Positions 13,715 to 22,467 of a stretch of DNA of 22,476 nucleotides are shown piece by piece; the stretch's first letter is position 1, and every line of letters starts with the position of its first letter. The notes under the pieces are model-generated. The model was not told the origin of the DNA. It did no database searches and was given only the letters and a program-made list of their open reading frames with translations. This DNA comes from Desulfobacterales bacterium. GTDB taxonomy: Bacteria > Desulfobacterota > Desulfobacteria > Desulfobacterales > Desulfosalsimonadaceae. Where the stretch lies: NCBI GenBank assembly GCA_029933295.1, contig JAOZOL010000011.1, positions 1-22,476 on the forward strand. The letters run 5' to 3'. The position numbers and the translations under genes were made by a program.

Positions 13715-14485
13715 TTATCTTGTAATCCCCCGCTGGGTGGATTTAATAAAATTTACCAGATTAAGAACTTCAGGGGTATTTTCGACTTCTGCAAGAACCC
13801 GATCAACCGCTTCATTAACAGTCAATCCTATCCTAAAAATAACGCGATAGGCTTTTTTTAATTGCATTAATGTATTCTTGGAAAGGCCGTGGCGTTGCAA
13901 TCCCACTTTATTTAATCCATGAAGCGTCGCGCGATCACCGGCTGCAATTATATACGGGGGGACATCCTTTACCACGGCTGATTTTCCACCAATATAAGCA
14001 TGATCTCCAATTCTGACAAACTGATGAATCGCCACCAGCCCTCCGATAATAACATAATCGCCGATGGTAATGTGACCGGCCAGGGTAGCGTTGTTTGCCA
14101 GAATCACCCCTTTACCGGTTTTGCAGTCATGGGCCACATGGGTATAAGCCATTAAAAAATTATCTTCTCCGACTTCGGTCACACCGCCGCCGAATTCAGT
14201 CCCCCTGTTTAATGTGGCAAATTCCCTGATAATCGTATTGCGACCGATCTTTAAATATGTTTTTTCCCCTTTGAATTTGACCGCCTGGGGCACGGCCCCG
14301 AGGGATGCATATTGGTAGATCTGACAATTGGGGGCTATCTCAACAAATGGATCAATGGTCACATGGGGTCCGATAAACGTACCTGAACCTATGGACACGT
14401 TCTCCCTGACAATCGAAAAGGGACCGATTTTGACATCAGAATCGATTTCTGCGCCGGGATCGATAATGGCTGTTGGATGTATCAT
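13715..14485 (-). CDS. lpxA: UDP-N-acetylglucosamine O-acyltransferase LpxA
   Basis: This is the first enzyme of lipid A synthesis, moving a 3-hydroxyacyl chain from ACP to O-3 of UDP-GlcNAc. The 256-residue protein is a left-handed beta-helix of hexapeptide repeats (IGPFSI, IGSGTF, IGDYVI and others) followed by a C-terminal helical domain. The catalytic His is at about 119 in THVAHDC, with a second conserved His at about 154 in AIHQF. The chain-length ruler position, Gly173 in E. coli, is Gly here (about 167, in YIGGKSAV), which predicts a long hydroxyacyl chain. The ATG overlaps the fabZ stop (ATGA, 14482-14485). Confidence 0.96.
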   Translation of the reverse strand: MIHPTAIIDPGAEIDSDVKIGPFSIVRENVSIGSGTFIGPHVTIDPFVEIAPNCQIYQYASLGAVPQAVKFKGEKTYLKIGRNTIIREFATLNRGTEFGGGVTEVGEDNFLMAYTHVAHDCKTGKGVILANNATLAGHITIGDYVIIGGLVAIHQFVRIGDHAYIGGKSAVVKDVPPYIIAAGDRATLHGLNKVGLQRHGLSKNTLMQLKKAYRVIFRIGLTVNEAVDRVLAEVENTPEVLNLVNFIKSTQRGITR

Positions 14486-14925
14486 TTTTCTCCTCCGATT
14501 ATAGCCAGAAATTTGGCTTCTGCAACACGATTTAAACCGACAAACGCATTGGCATTCATTTTAATAACTTTCGCCCGCTGCTTGGCAATTTCCACTTCAA
14601 AAACAAGTTGATCTCCAGGGACTACCGGTGCTCTGAATCGCGCTCTGTCGATTCCTGTAAAACAAACCTGATCATGTCTTATTTCAGGCAGACTCTCAGC
14701 CAGCAAAAGGGCCCCTGCCTGAACCAGCCCTTCAATAATCAGTACACCCGGCATGATCGGTCTGCCCGGAAAATGCCCCTGGAAAAAAGGTTCATTGATG
14801 GTGACATTTTTTATTGCCCTGATTTTAACGCCCGGCTCAAATCCCAAGACCCTATCAACAAGAATAAAAGGATAGCGATGGGGCAACCGGTTCAAAATGG
14901 CCTTGATATCATATCCCTGTTTCAT
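14482..14925 (-). CDS. fabZ: 3-hydroxyacyl-ACP dehydratase FabZ
   Basis: FabZ dehydrates 3-hydroxyacyl-ACP and so competes with LpxA and LpxD for the same substrate, which explains its place between them. The 147-residue hotdog-fold protein has [13 protein letters not shown], the catalytic His in [12 protein letters not shown] and the catalytic Glu in [10 protein letters not shown] choose ATG at 14925, which gives [19 protein letters not shown] as in most relatives. A TTG at 14937 in the same frame would add four residues. The gene starts 15 nt after lpxD and overlaps lpxA by 4 nt. Confidence 0.95.
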   Translation of the reverse strand: MKQGYDIKAILNRLPHRYPFILVDRVLGFEPGVKIRAIKNVTINEPFFQGHFPGRPIMPGVLIIEGLVQAGALLLAESLPEIRHDQVCFTGIDRARFRAPVVPGDQLVFEVEIAKQRAKVIKMNANAFVGLNRVAEAKFLAIIGGEK

Positions 14926-14940
14926 TTGCTGTTCCAATTT

Positions 14941-15966
14941 TTATTTTTTAATAAATGCATCCATACGCTTCTCAAGGACTGCGACTTTCTTTTTTAATTC
15001 AGGCAGGCGGGGGATGATCTGACTGACGCGAAGCCATAATCGATGGGGCATTTCAGGAGTTCCTGATACCACTTGACCTTCGGAAACAGATCGGGTCACA
15101 CCTGCCTGCGGGCCGACGGTGACACGATCACCAATCGAAAGGTGACCGCCAATACCTGCCTGACCGGCAAGAATAACATTTTTACCGATTGTCGTACTCC
15201 CGGCAATGCCGACCTGGGCAACAATCAGCGTGTTTTCACCGATCACCACATTATGAGCGATATGAATATGATTGTCCGTCTTCACGCCCTGCTTAATCCA
15301 GGTTTTTCCGAAAGTCGCCCTGTCAATGGTATTGCAGGCCCCGATCTCCACGTCATCATCAATCACAACGATGCCCAGTTGGGGAATCTTATAGTGTTGC
15401 TCACCATCCGGGACAAAGCCGAACCCGTCGCTGCCGATAACAGACCCGGGATGAATAATCACCCGGTTTCCGACAACACATCCTTTAAGAATCGTGACAT
15501 TTGGAAAAACCTCAACATCATCGCCGATGCAGACCCCTTCGCCGAAGACAACATGGGGATGTATCATGACACGGCTTCCGATTGTTACATTATCGCCGAT
15601 TACTGAAGAGGGACCGATACAGCTATCCGAACCTATTGAAACATTTTTGCCGATACAGGCGTTGGGACTGATACCCATGTATGGCTGCGATGACGGGAAA
15701 AACAGATGCATGATCCTGGCAAAGGCAAGGCGCGGATTATCTGACTTTAGCAGATTGACTGGAACCTGCTGCTGATAACTTGCCGGAACAATTACTGCAC
15801 CGGCATCTGTATCACTGATTCTTTTTAAAATTTTAGGTGAATCGGCAAAGGTAATATCATGTTCGCCGGCCGCATCAAAGGGTGCAATCCCTTTAATGAC
15901 CTTTTTGTGATCTCCATGGACCTCACCGTTTATCCTTTCGACCAGTTCGGCCAGGGATATTTCCAT
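14941..15966 (-). CDS. lpxD: UDP-3-O-acylglucosamine N-acyltransferase LpxD
   Basis: LpxD adds the N-linked 3-hydroxyacyl chain to UDP-3-O-acylglucosamine after LpxC action. The 341-residue protein has the N-terminal uridine-binding domain (about 1-100, with HDITFADSPK), a long hexapeptide-repeat beta-helix, and a C-terminal helix (LPELKKKVAVLEKRMDAFI). The catalytic His is at about 238 in NHIHIAHNV, equivalent to His239 of E. coli. GSDGFGFV and DRATFGKT are also conserved. It follows skp after 25 nt, and a GAGGAG lies just upstream of the ATG. Confidence 0.96.
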   Translation of the reverse strand: MEISLAELVERINGEVHGDHKKVIKGIAPFDAAGEHDITFADSPKILKRISDTDAGAVIVPASYQQQVPVNLLKSDNPRLAFARIMHLFFPSSQPYMGISPNACIGKNVSIGSDSCIGPSSVIGDNVTIGSRVMIHPHVVFGEGVCIGDDVEVFPNVTILKGCVVGNRVIIHPGSVIGSDGFGFVPDGEQHYKIPQLGIVVIDDDVEIGACNTIDRATFGKTWIKQGVKTDNHIHIAHNVVIGENTLIVAQVGIAGSTTIGKNVILAGQAGIGGHLSIGDRVTVGPQAGVTRSVSEGQVVSGTPEMPHRLWLRVSQIIPRLPELKKKVAVLEKRMDAFIKK

Positions 15967-15991
15967 GCCAGACTCCTCTTAAAACCGAAAA

Positions 15992-16522
15992 TTATTTGGA
16001 ACCGCCGTATTGTTTATTATATTTTTCAATGATAGTACCGGTGATATCAATAGCTTCCGGGTAATAAACAGCAGCGCTCTTTTCAATGATCAGAAGGTAC
16101 CCACCCTCTTTCCCGATTTTTCCGGCAATATCAAAAATCTCTTTTTGTAATTTTGCAACATTTGCGGCTTCAAGTTCTCTAAATTTTGTTTGAAACTTTT
16201 TCTGCAGCGTTTGAAAATCATATTTCTTAATTTCCAGTTCCCGCTGCTTTTCTTCACGCTTTTCCTTGCTCATCACCATGGCTTCCCGGCTCATCTGATC
16301 CGTGAGGCTCTCAATTTCAGATCCCAGAGCTTTGAGGCTTTTTTCCATATCGCGGCCTTTTGTCTGCATCTCAGTCTGGACCGACTTGCCGGCTTCAGAT
16401 TCGGTCAATACTTTTTGAAAATCAACCACCCCGATTTTTGCCACATCAGCCCCATAGGCCGGCAGCACAAAAAAAACAGCCATTACAATGGCCCCGACAA
16501 CACCTATCTTATTTACTCTCAT
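15992..16522 (-). CDS. skp: OmpH/Skp-family periplasmic chaperone
   Basis: This 176-residue protein begins with a signal peptide (MRVNKIGVVGAIVMAVFFVL, cleavage near AYGA at about 22-25). The mature part begins VAKIGVVDFQKVLTESEAG, the conserved start of the Skp body domain. Long charged helices (about 50-125, rich in K, E and Q) form the coiled-coil tentacles, and the chain ends with the strand and helix LLIIEKSAAVYYPEAIDIT. Skp trimers hold unfolded outer-membrane proteins on their way to BamA, whose gene lies 20 nt upstream. This bamA-skp-lpxD-fabZ-lpxA order is common in proteobacteria. Confidence 0.93.
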   Translation of the reverse strand: MRVNKIGVVGAIVMAVFFVLPAYGADVAKIGVVDFQKVLTESEAGKSVQTEMQTKGRDMEKSLKALGSEIESLTDQMSREAMVMSKEKREEKQRELEIKKYDFQTLQKKFQTKFRELEAANVAKLQKEIFDIAGKIGKEGGYLLIIEKSAAVYYPEAIDITGTIIEKYNKQYGGSK

Positions 16523-16542
16523 CTAATCATCCCCTTATTTAG

Positions 16543-18846
16543 TTAAAAACTTCCGCCAATGTTAAATTCCCATCGCCCTGAATCTTCTCCCGGTTTTCGA
16601 TCAAGAATATATCCCCGTTCAAGACGCAACGGCCCCATGGGAGAGAACCACCGGATGCCGAACCCCGCGCTTTCCCGCAAATTACTGTAAGATTTCGCAT
16701 CATCATCATCCGACGCCCATGCATTCCCGGCGTCATAAAAAAAAAGGCCCACAAGCCCGCTGTCCTTTAAGATGGGGAACAGATATTCAACATTAAATTG
16801 AACAAATTCCGTGCCGCCGATATCTATTGTTATCGGTGTACCATCATCATAATCTTCGCCGGTATCAATCCTGGGGGTGATTTCCCGCCAGTCAAAACCC
16901 CTCACGGAATTAATACCGCCCAGATAAAACCGGTCGTAATCAGGGAGTTCTTTCCCCGAATTTCTTGTCACGTATCCTGCCTCTGCATGTAAAAATCCGA
17001 CTGTATCCCAAAACAATGGAAAATACCAGCCTGTCTCAGCGGTCACCTTTGCGAATCCAATACTCCCTCCGATTCCGGTGTATTGTAGTGTTATCCGATG
17101 CTTAGAACCTTCACTGGGGTTAAACGGACGATTCCTGGAATCATAAACAAGGCTTATGGAAATTCCACTTTCGACGTTGCTTCCCTCGATATCTTTTATA
17201 TATGGATTCGATTCCCCTTCTGCTGAAAGATTATCAATTTTACTGACATCATAGGCATACCCGACATAACCGCGGGTATAATCAAAAACCGGATAACCGA
17301 ACTGAACCCCCCCGCCCCTGCTGTCCCGGTCATAATAATCATAATCCCGCTCGGATTTATAGGCATTAATCCCGGCGGATAAGGGAATGTCAAACAGCCA
17401 GGGTTCGGTAAAACTCACTGAAAATGTATTTGAGTCTCCCCCTATCTGAGCTTTTGTTTCCAGAAACTGGCCCCTGCCTAAAAAATTCCGTTCAGATACG
17501 GATGCCATCACGTATGGCCCGTCAACACCGCTGTATCCGCCACCGAAACTAAACGTGCCGGTGGCTTTTTCAACCACTTCAATATCTAATATCATCTGAT
17601 CTTCTGCGGTGCCCTTCTGGGGCTTGACCTTAATATCTTCAAAAAAATCAAGGCGGCGTAAATCGCTGACACTTCGTTTTAAGCGTTTGCTGCTGTACAG
17701 TTCCTGTTCATAAACTCTTAATTCACGACGAATGACCTTGTCCCTGGTTTTCGTATTCCCATGAATGATGATCTTTTCAAAATAAACCGGTTCATTTTGC
17801 TTAATATGAAATGTTATATCAATACTTAAAGTTTCAGGGTCGGGCTTTATTTCAGGGAAAATATCCGCATGAGCATAACCGAGATCCGCATAAAGATCCG
17901 TCAGAGCCAGGACATCCTGTCTGATGGTATCCCGTTTGTAATAGGGTTCCTTGCCGATGTTGACATGTTTAATAAGTTCTTCTTTGGGATAAATAAAATC
18001 ACCCTTTAGGTCGACGTGTCCCATCTTAAACCGGGGGCCTTCGCTGATCTTGATAAGAATATTTATCCATTGCCCCTTGTATTCAACCTCAGGTTCAGCA
18101 ACCCTTGCTTCAGCATAACCGTTATTTTGATAAAAAGCGTTTAATTTAAAAATATCCTGCTGCAACTCATCTTTGTTTAACTCTCCCGAAGAGGTAATCC
18201 AGGACCAGAATCCTTTTTCCGACGTTTCCATTAAATCTTGTAATTCATCTGAATCATAGGCTTTATTTCCGTCAAAGGTAATCTGCTTGATACGGACCTT
18301 TTCCCCTTCTTCTATATTAAATTCAAGATTGGCCTGATTATGCTCCAATGGATCGATATTATAAGCTACCTTTACGTTATGATAATTTTTTTCTTTGTAT
18401 AACGATTTAATTATTTTAATATTACGCCGTATCCTGTAAATATTTAAAATTGAACCGGTGCTTATATCTATATTTTCATTAATCTCTTCGTCATCAAAGA
18501 TAGTGTTGCCGGAAATTATGATCTCCCGAATTGTGGGTTTCTCTTTTACGATAAAAATAACCGTATTCCCCTCATCCCCTTTTTCGACTTCAACCCGGGC
18601 ATCATCAAACCAGCCCATGGCAAAAATGGCAGAAAGATCTTCAGACAATAATGCCTCGTTATATACATCCCCTTTTTTTGTCTGTATCACCCTTAAAATC
18701 GCATCATCTTCGATCCGCTGATTTCCCTGTACAACTATCTCCTTAACCAAAACCGCATCTGCTGCAAATACAGATATGGCATTTAACCCCAGCAAACAAA
18801 AAAACAACAAGCCGATCCAGTTTCGCACACAGCCATCAGATCTCAT
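16543..18846 (-). CDS. bamA: Outer-membrane beta-barrel assembly protein BamA
   Basis: BamA is the core of the machinery that folds barrels into the outer membrane. The 767-residue precursor has a signal peptide (hydrophobic 10-24, cleavage near residue 28, VFA/ADA). Five POTRA domains (about 33-430) start with VKEIVVQGNQRIEDD, and each repeats the beta-alpha-alpha-beta-beta pattern with phrases such as ISGNTIFDDEEI, FDGNKAYDSDEL and IHGNTKTRDKVI. The C-terminal 16-strand barrel has the loop-6 motif VRGF at 648-651 and ends in aromatic Phe (WEFNIGGSF), the usual barrel signal. The ATG follows the lolD TAA with no gap, so translation is probably coupled. Confidence 0.96.
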   Translation of the reverse strand: MRSDGCVRNWIGLLFFCLLGLNAISVFAADAVLVKEIVVQGNQRIEDDAILRVIQTKKGDVYNEALLSEDLSAIFAMGWFDDARVEVEKGDEGNTVIFIVKEKPTIREIIISGNTIFDDEEINENIDISTGSILNIYRIRRNIKIIKSLYKEKNYHNVKVAYNIDPLEHNQANLEFNIEEGEKVRIKQITFDGNKAYDSDELQDLMETSEKGFWSWITSSGELNKDELQQDIFKLNAFYQNNGYAEARVAEPEVEYKGQWINILIKISEGPRFKMGHVDLKGDFIYPKEELIKHVNIGKEPYYKRDTIRQDVLALTDLYADLGYAHADIFPEIKPDPETLSIDITFHIKQNEPVYFEKIIIHGNTKTRDKVIRRELRVYEQELYSSKRLKRSVSDLRRLDFFEDIKVKPQKGTAEDQMILDIEVVEKATGTFSFGGGYSGVDGPYVMASVSERNFLGRGQFLETKAQIGGDSNTFSVSFTEPWLFDIPLSAGINAYKSERDYDYYDRDSRGGGVQFGYPVFDYTRGYVGYAYDVSKIDNLSAEGESNPYIKDIEGSNVESGISISLVYDSRNRPFNPSEGSKHRITLQYTGIGGSIGFAKVTAETGWYFPLFWDTVGFLHAEAGYVTRNSGKELPDYDRFYLGGINSVRGFDWREITPRIDTGEDYDDGTPITIDIGGTEFVQFNVEYLFPILKDSGLVGLFFYDAGNAWASDDDDAKSYSNLRESAGFGIRWFSPMGPLRLERGYILDRKPGEDSGRWEFNIGGSF

Positions 18847-19569
18847 TTAAATTTCTACCAGTTTCCCTTCCACCAGAGTCATCTGCTTATTCATGTACTC
18901 TGCAAGTTTCATATTATGGGTCACAATAATCATTGTCATATTGTATTCATCATTTAATTCAAACAAAAGATCGTGAACCTGATTGCTGTTTTTTTTATCC
19001 AGATTACCGGTGGGCTCATCGGCCAGTAATAAAACCGGCTTAAGTACAAGGGCCCGTGCCAGGGCCACACGTTGCTGCTCCCCACCGGACAATTCTCCCA
19101 CACGGTGATTCATCCGATCAGCAAGTCCCACCCGGACAAGTATCGATTCCGCTGTTCGTCTTAAATGACTCTTTTTCAATCCATTAATAAGACCCGGCAT
19201 CATCACGTTTTCAATGGCGGAAAATTCCGCAAGAAGATAATGAAACTGAAAAACAAAACCGATGGTTGCATTCCGGAAATCAGCCAGTTTTCTGCTGTCA
19301 TATTCAAACACATTTTCCGATTTATACAATAACTTGCCATTGTCAGGACGATCAAGGGTGCCGAGGACATGAAGAAGCGTTGATTTACCGATTCCGGATT
19401 CACCGACAATCGCGATTGTTTCACCGGCATTAATTTCAACGGATAAATTTTTGAGAACCTCAATTTTTCCGCCATTGTTATAATAACTTTTATCAATATG
19501 CTTTAAGCAGACCAGGGGCATTGAGCTATCTATAAAATTTTCCTTATTAAGACTTTCCGGATTATCCAT
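18847..19569 (-). CDS. lolD: Lipoprotein-releasing ABC ATPase LolD
   Basis: This 240-residue ATPase powers release of outer-membrane lipoproteins from the inner membrane. It shows Walker A GESGIGKST (56-64), Q-loop FVFQFHYLLAEFSAIENVMMP (LolD-like), signature LSGGEQQR (160-167), Walker B LLLADEPTGNLD (180-191) and the H-loop in IVTHN. ATG at 19569 is chosen because GAGG lies nine bases upstream and the ATG overlaps the lolC/E stop (ATGGATAA). The frame is open further up to 19632, inside lolC/E. A later Met at 19521 would still leave the ATPase domain whole. Confidence 0.93.
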   Translation of the reverse strand: MDNPESLNKENFIDSSMPLVCLKHIDKSYYNNGGKIEVLKNLSVEINAGETIAIVGESGIGKSTLLHVLGTLDRPDNGKLLYKSENVFEYDSRKLADFRNATIGFVFQFHYLLAEFSAIENVMMPGLINGLKKSHLRRTAESILVRVGLADRMNHRVGELSGGEQQRVALARALVLKPVLLLADEPTGNLDKKNSNQVHDLLFELNDEYNMTMIIVTHNMKLAEYMNKQMTLVEGKLVEI

Positions 19570-20797
19570 ATCGAATTGCCTCAACCGGATTGAACCTGGA
19601 TGCTTTAAATGCCGGATACAAGGTTGAAACAAAACAAATCCCTAATGCTGCGGCAACAATGACAAGCACATCGAAAAATTCAAGCTGAACAGGAAGACTT
19701 GTAAAATAATAGACATCCCCGGGAAGCTCGATAAATTTATAATGTTTTAACACAAAACAGCCGATCGTTCCCAAAACGACGCCCAAAAGCGTCCCTATAA
19801 AGCCTATGGCGAACCCTTTAAAAACAAAAATTTTCCAGATACTCCGATCGGTCGCCCCCATTGCCTTTAAAATAGCGATATCCTTGGTTTTACTCAGCAC
19901 CATCATAATTAAACTGCTTGCTATATTAAACGCCGCCACCAGAATAATGAGCGTTAAAATAACAAACATGGCTTTTTTTTCCAGCTTTAACGCTGAAAAA
20001 AAATTTTGGTTCATCTGCTTCCAGTCAAGGGTCCAATACGGAAATCCCAGATCAGCGACAATCGTCTTAGATATTTTATCAGCTTGATAAATTTCATCCA
20101 CCCGGACACCGATGCCGGAAACAGCGTCTCCTGTTCTGAGCAATTGCTGGGCAGTCTGTAAATGGATATACGCCAGAGAGGCATCATATTCATAAAATCC
20201 GGATTCAAAAATTCCGGTTACTTCAAATCGCTTCATTACAGGCATATGACCGATGGGAGACATCATGCCCTTGGGGGATATCAGATAAATCATCTCTCCT
20301 TCTGACACACCCAGTGTTGAGGCAAGTTCTTTCCCTAAAATAATACCAGGCGCAGAAGCACCAGGCCCGGTCATTATCCGGGGTTTTAAGCTTTTTATTA
20401 ACCTTGCTTTGTCAAATCCTTTGATCGGCGTCCCATCAGATTCCGGATCGACCCCCCTTAAAACCGTACCGGAAATCCCTGATGCGGATCTCAACATAAC
20501 CTGGCTATATACAAAAGGCGATGCCGATAAAACCCCCTTCGCAGCCTTGATCCTTTTTATCACATCCTTATAATCGGTAATTGTCCCGCCATGACGCCGA
20601 ACAATGATATGTGATTCAACGCCCAAAATCTGTGATGTAAAATATGATTCTGCCCCGGACATTACTGAAATAACAATAATTAACGCCATCACGCCAACCG
20701 TGACGCCTGCCATGGAAAGAAAGGTGATAAAGGAGATAAAGGCGTGCCTGTGTTTGGCCTTAAGATAACGGCTTGCTATAAAATACTCGAAAGACAT
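19562..20797 (-). CDS. lolC: Lipoprotein-releasing permease, LolC/LolE family
   Basis: This is a 411-residue inner-membrane protein with one N-terminal helix (about 20-48), a large periplasmic domain (about 50-265), and three C-terminal helices (about 270-300, 315-345 and 370-400) in the FtsX/MacB-type arrangement. It ends FKASRFNPVEAIRYG, like LolC/E. FEYFIASRYLKAKHRHAFISF is the usual start. Only one such gene accompanies lolD, so the complex is probably two copies of one subunit (as proposed for LolF-type systems) rather than the LolC-LolE pair. The C-terminal coupling segment TKDIAILKAMGATDRSIW is well conserved. It follows lysS after 29 nt. Confidence 0.93.
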   Translation of the reverse strand: MSFEYFIASRYLKAKHRHAFISFITFLSMAGVTVGVMALIIVISVMSGAESYFTSQILGVESHIIVRRHGGTITDYKDVIKRIKAAKGVLSASPFVYSQVMLRSASGISGTVLRGVDPESDGTPIKGFDKARLIKSLKPRIMTGPGASAPGIILGKELASTLGVSEGEMIYLISPKGMMSPIGHMPVMKRFEVTGIFESGFYEYDASLAYIHLQTAQQLLRTGDAVSGIGVRVDEIYQADKISKTIVADLGFPYWTLDWKQMNQNFFSALKLEKKAMFVILTLIILVAAFNIASSLIMMVLSKTKDIAILKAMGATDRSIWKIFVFKGFAIGFIGTLLGVVLGTIGCFVLKHYKFIELPGDVYYFTSLPVQLEFFDVLVIVAAALGICFVSTLYPAFKASRFNPVEAIRYG

Positions 20798-20826
20798 TGC
20801 CTCATCCGTAAAAAACGCATAAAAGG

Positions 20827-22320
20827 TTATGATTTCTCAGAGTGTTTCATATGCGGAAATAAAATAACGTCCCGGATTGAAGCCGAATTTGTCAACAGCA
20901 TGGCAAGTCTGTCAATACCGATCCCTTCTCCTGCTGTGGGAGGCATGCCATACTCCAGAGCCCTGATATAATCTTCATCAATCATTTCCGGGGTTTCATC
21001 CCCTTCTTCTTTGGTATCTAATTGACGCAAAAATCTGTTTTTCTGGTCTTCCGGGTCATTTAATTCCGAAAATCCGTTGGCAATCTCACGCCCGGCGATA
21101 AACAGTTCAAACCGATCCGTTAAATCCGGATTTTCCCTGTTCCGGCGCGAAAGAGGAGACACCTCTACCGGATAACCGGTAATAAATGTCGGCTGAATCA
21201 ATTTGGGTTCCACAAGGATATCAAATAGTTTAGTCATTATTTTCCCGATTCCGACAGATTCCCGCGCCTGATCCCCAAAGGGTATGCCCTTTGACAGGCC
21301 AAAATTCATTAATTTTTCTTTGTTCTCAAAAAGCGCAGGATCAACACCGGCAATTTGCTCAAGGGAATCCAGCAGGGGGATGCGTTTCCATGATTGACTA
21401 AAATCAATGAGCTCTCCCTGATATTCCACTTCTGATAAACCGTTGACGCTCTTTGCTACGGACTGAAACATTTCTTCGGTTAATGTCATAAGATCTTCAT
21501 ACGTGGCATATGCCTGATAAAATTCCAGCATTGTAAATTCAGGGTTATGCTGCGTGGAAATCCCTTCATTCCTGAAATTGCGGTTAATTTCAAAGACCCT
21601 TTCAAAACCGCCGGTAACCAGTCTTTTTAAATACAATTCCGGCGCAATTCTCAGGAAAAGTTCCATGTTAAGCGCATGATGATATGTTTTAAATGGCCTG
21701 GCATCCGCCCCGCCGGGAAGGGGTTGCATCATGGGCGTTTCGACCTCAAGAAAATCACGATCAATCAAAAACATCCGTATGGCATGAACCAGTTTACTCC
21801 TTTTAACAAATAAATCACGAACTTCCGGGTTCATAATCAGATCCAGATATCGCTGGCGATATCGCTTTTCAGGGTCCTTTAAGCCATGAAATTTTTCAGG
21901 CAGGGGCCGCATGGCCTTGGCGATCAATCGCAATGAATCTGCTAAAAGCGTCCATTCCCCGGTTTTTGTCTGAAACATGGGCCCGGCCATTCCGATAAAA
22001 TCACCGATATCCATTTTTTTATACAAATCATATGCGTCATCCCCCACCTTATCCTTTCTGATATAAGCCTGGAGCTGACCGGTCCGGTCCTTAAAACGGA
22101 GAAAGGATGATTTCCCAAACCGATTGATCGCCATGATCCGTCCGGCGACGGAAAATCTTGTGTCTTCACTTAAATCAGATGATTGACCGTCCAGAAGTCC
22201 CTGGATATCTTTTACAGTATGTGATACCCGATAATCATTTGGAAAAAGTTCAACACCTGATTCTATTAATTTTTGGATTTTTTCTTTTCGTTGCCCGATG
22301 ATATCTTTTTGCTGCTTCAT
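20827..22320 (-). CDS. lysS: Lysyl-tRNA synthetase, class II
   Basis: LysS charges tRNA-Lys with lysine. The 497-residue class II enzyme has the N-terminal OB-fold (about 55-150; VAGRIMAINRFGKSSFLRF), motif 1 with VETPMMQPLPGGADARPF, motif 2 FRNEGISTQHNPEFTMLEF, and motif 3 GIGIDRLAML (about 466-475). The C-terminus is VILFPHMKHSEKS. Length is normal. It is the first gene of the minus-strand run, and no strong Shine-Dalgarno sequence is visible before the ATG. Its link to the lol and lpx genes is by operon position only. Confidence 0.97.
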   Translation of the reverse strand: MKQQKDIIGQRKEKIQKLIESGVELFPNDYRVSHTVKDIQGLLDGQSSDLSEDTRFSVAGRIMAINRFGKSSFLRFKDRTGQLQAYIRKDKVGDDAYDLYKKMDIGDFIGMAGPMFQTKTGEWTLLADSLRLIAKAMRPLPEKFHGLKDPEKRYRQRYLDLIMNPEVRDLFVKRSKLVHAIRMFLIDRDFLEVETPMMQPLPGGADARPFKTYHHALNMELFLRIAPELYLKRLVTGGFERVFEINRNFRNEGISTQHNPEFTMLEFYQAYATYEDLMTLTEEMFQSVAKSVNGLSEVEYQGELIDFSQSWKRIPLLDSLEQIAGVDPALFENKEKLMNFGLSKGIPFGDQARESVGIGKIMTKLFDILVEPKLIQPTFITGYPVEVSPLSRRNRENPDLTDRFELFIAGREIANGFSELNDPEDQKNRFLRQLDTKEEGDETPEMIDEDYIRALEYGMPPTAGEGIGIDRLAMLLTNSASIRDVILFPHMKHSEKS

Positions 22321-22384
22321 TTTAATTTTTGTCCGATATTGCTAAATAAAATATTATTGCCTGGATTTTGCACATTCATCCGGC

Positions 22385-22413
22385 TTGCTATCCCATTTAC
22401 CACCCATAGTCAA
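22385..22413 (-). promoter_or_regulatory. Candidate promoter of the lysS-lpx operon
   Basis: On the minus strand, TTGACT at 22413-22408 and TAGCAA at 22390-22385 are separated by 17 nt. They lie 65 nt before the lysS ATG. The -35 is good and the -10 is poor, so this is a tentative call. It is the only promoter-like pair I see before the long gene run. Confidence 0.4.
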
Positions 22414-22435
22414 GACTTAGTTGCTCTGTATTTAC

Positions 22436-22467
22436 CTTGAATAATCTTCAAGACTGCAATATTTGCA
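22436..22467. repeat. Two small inverted repeats upstream of the lysS promoter
   Basis: CTTGAA-TAATC-TTCAAG lies at 22436-22452 and TGCAA-TAT-TTGCA at 22455-22467. Each has perfect 5 to 6 bp arms. They sit just upstream of the candidate -35 and could be regulator sites or chance in an A+T-rich spacer. Confidence 0.3.
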
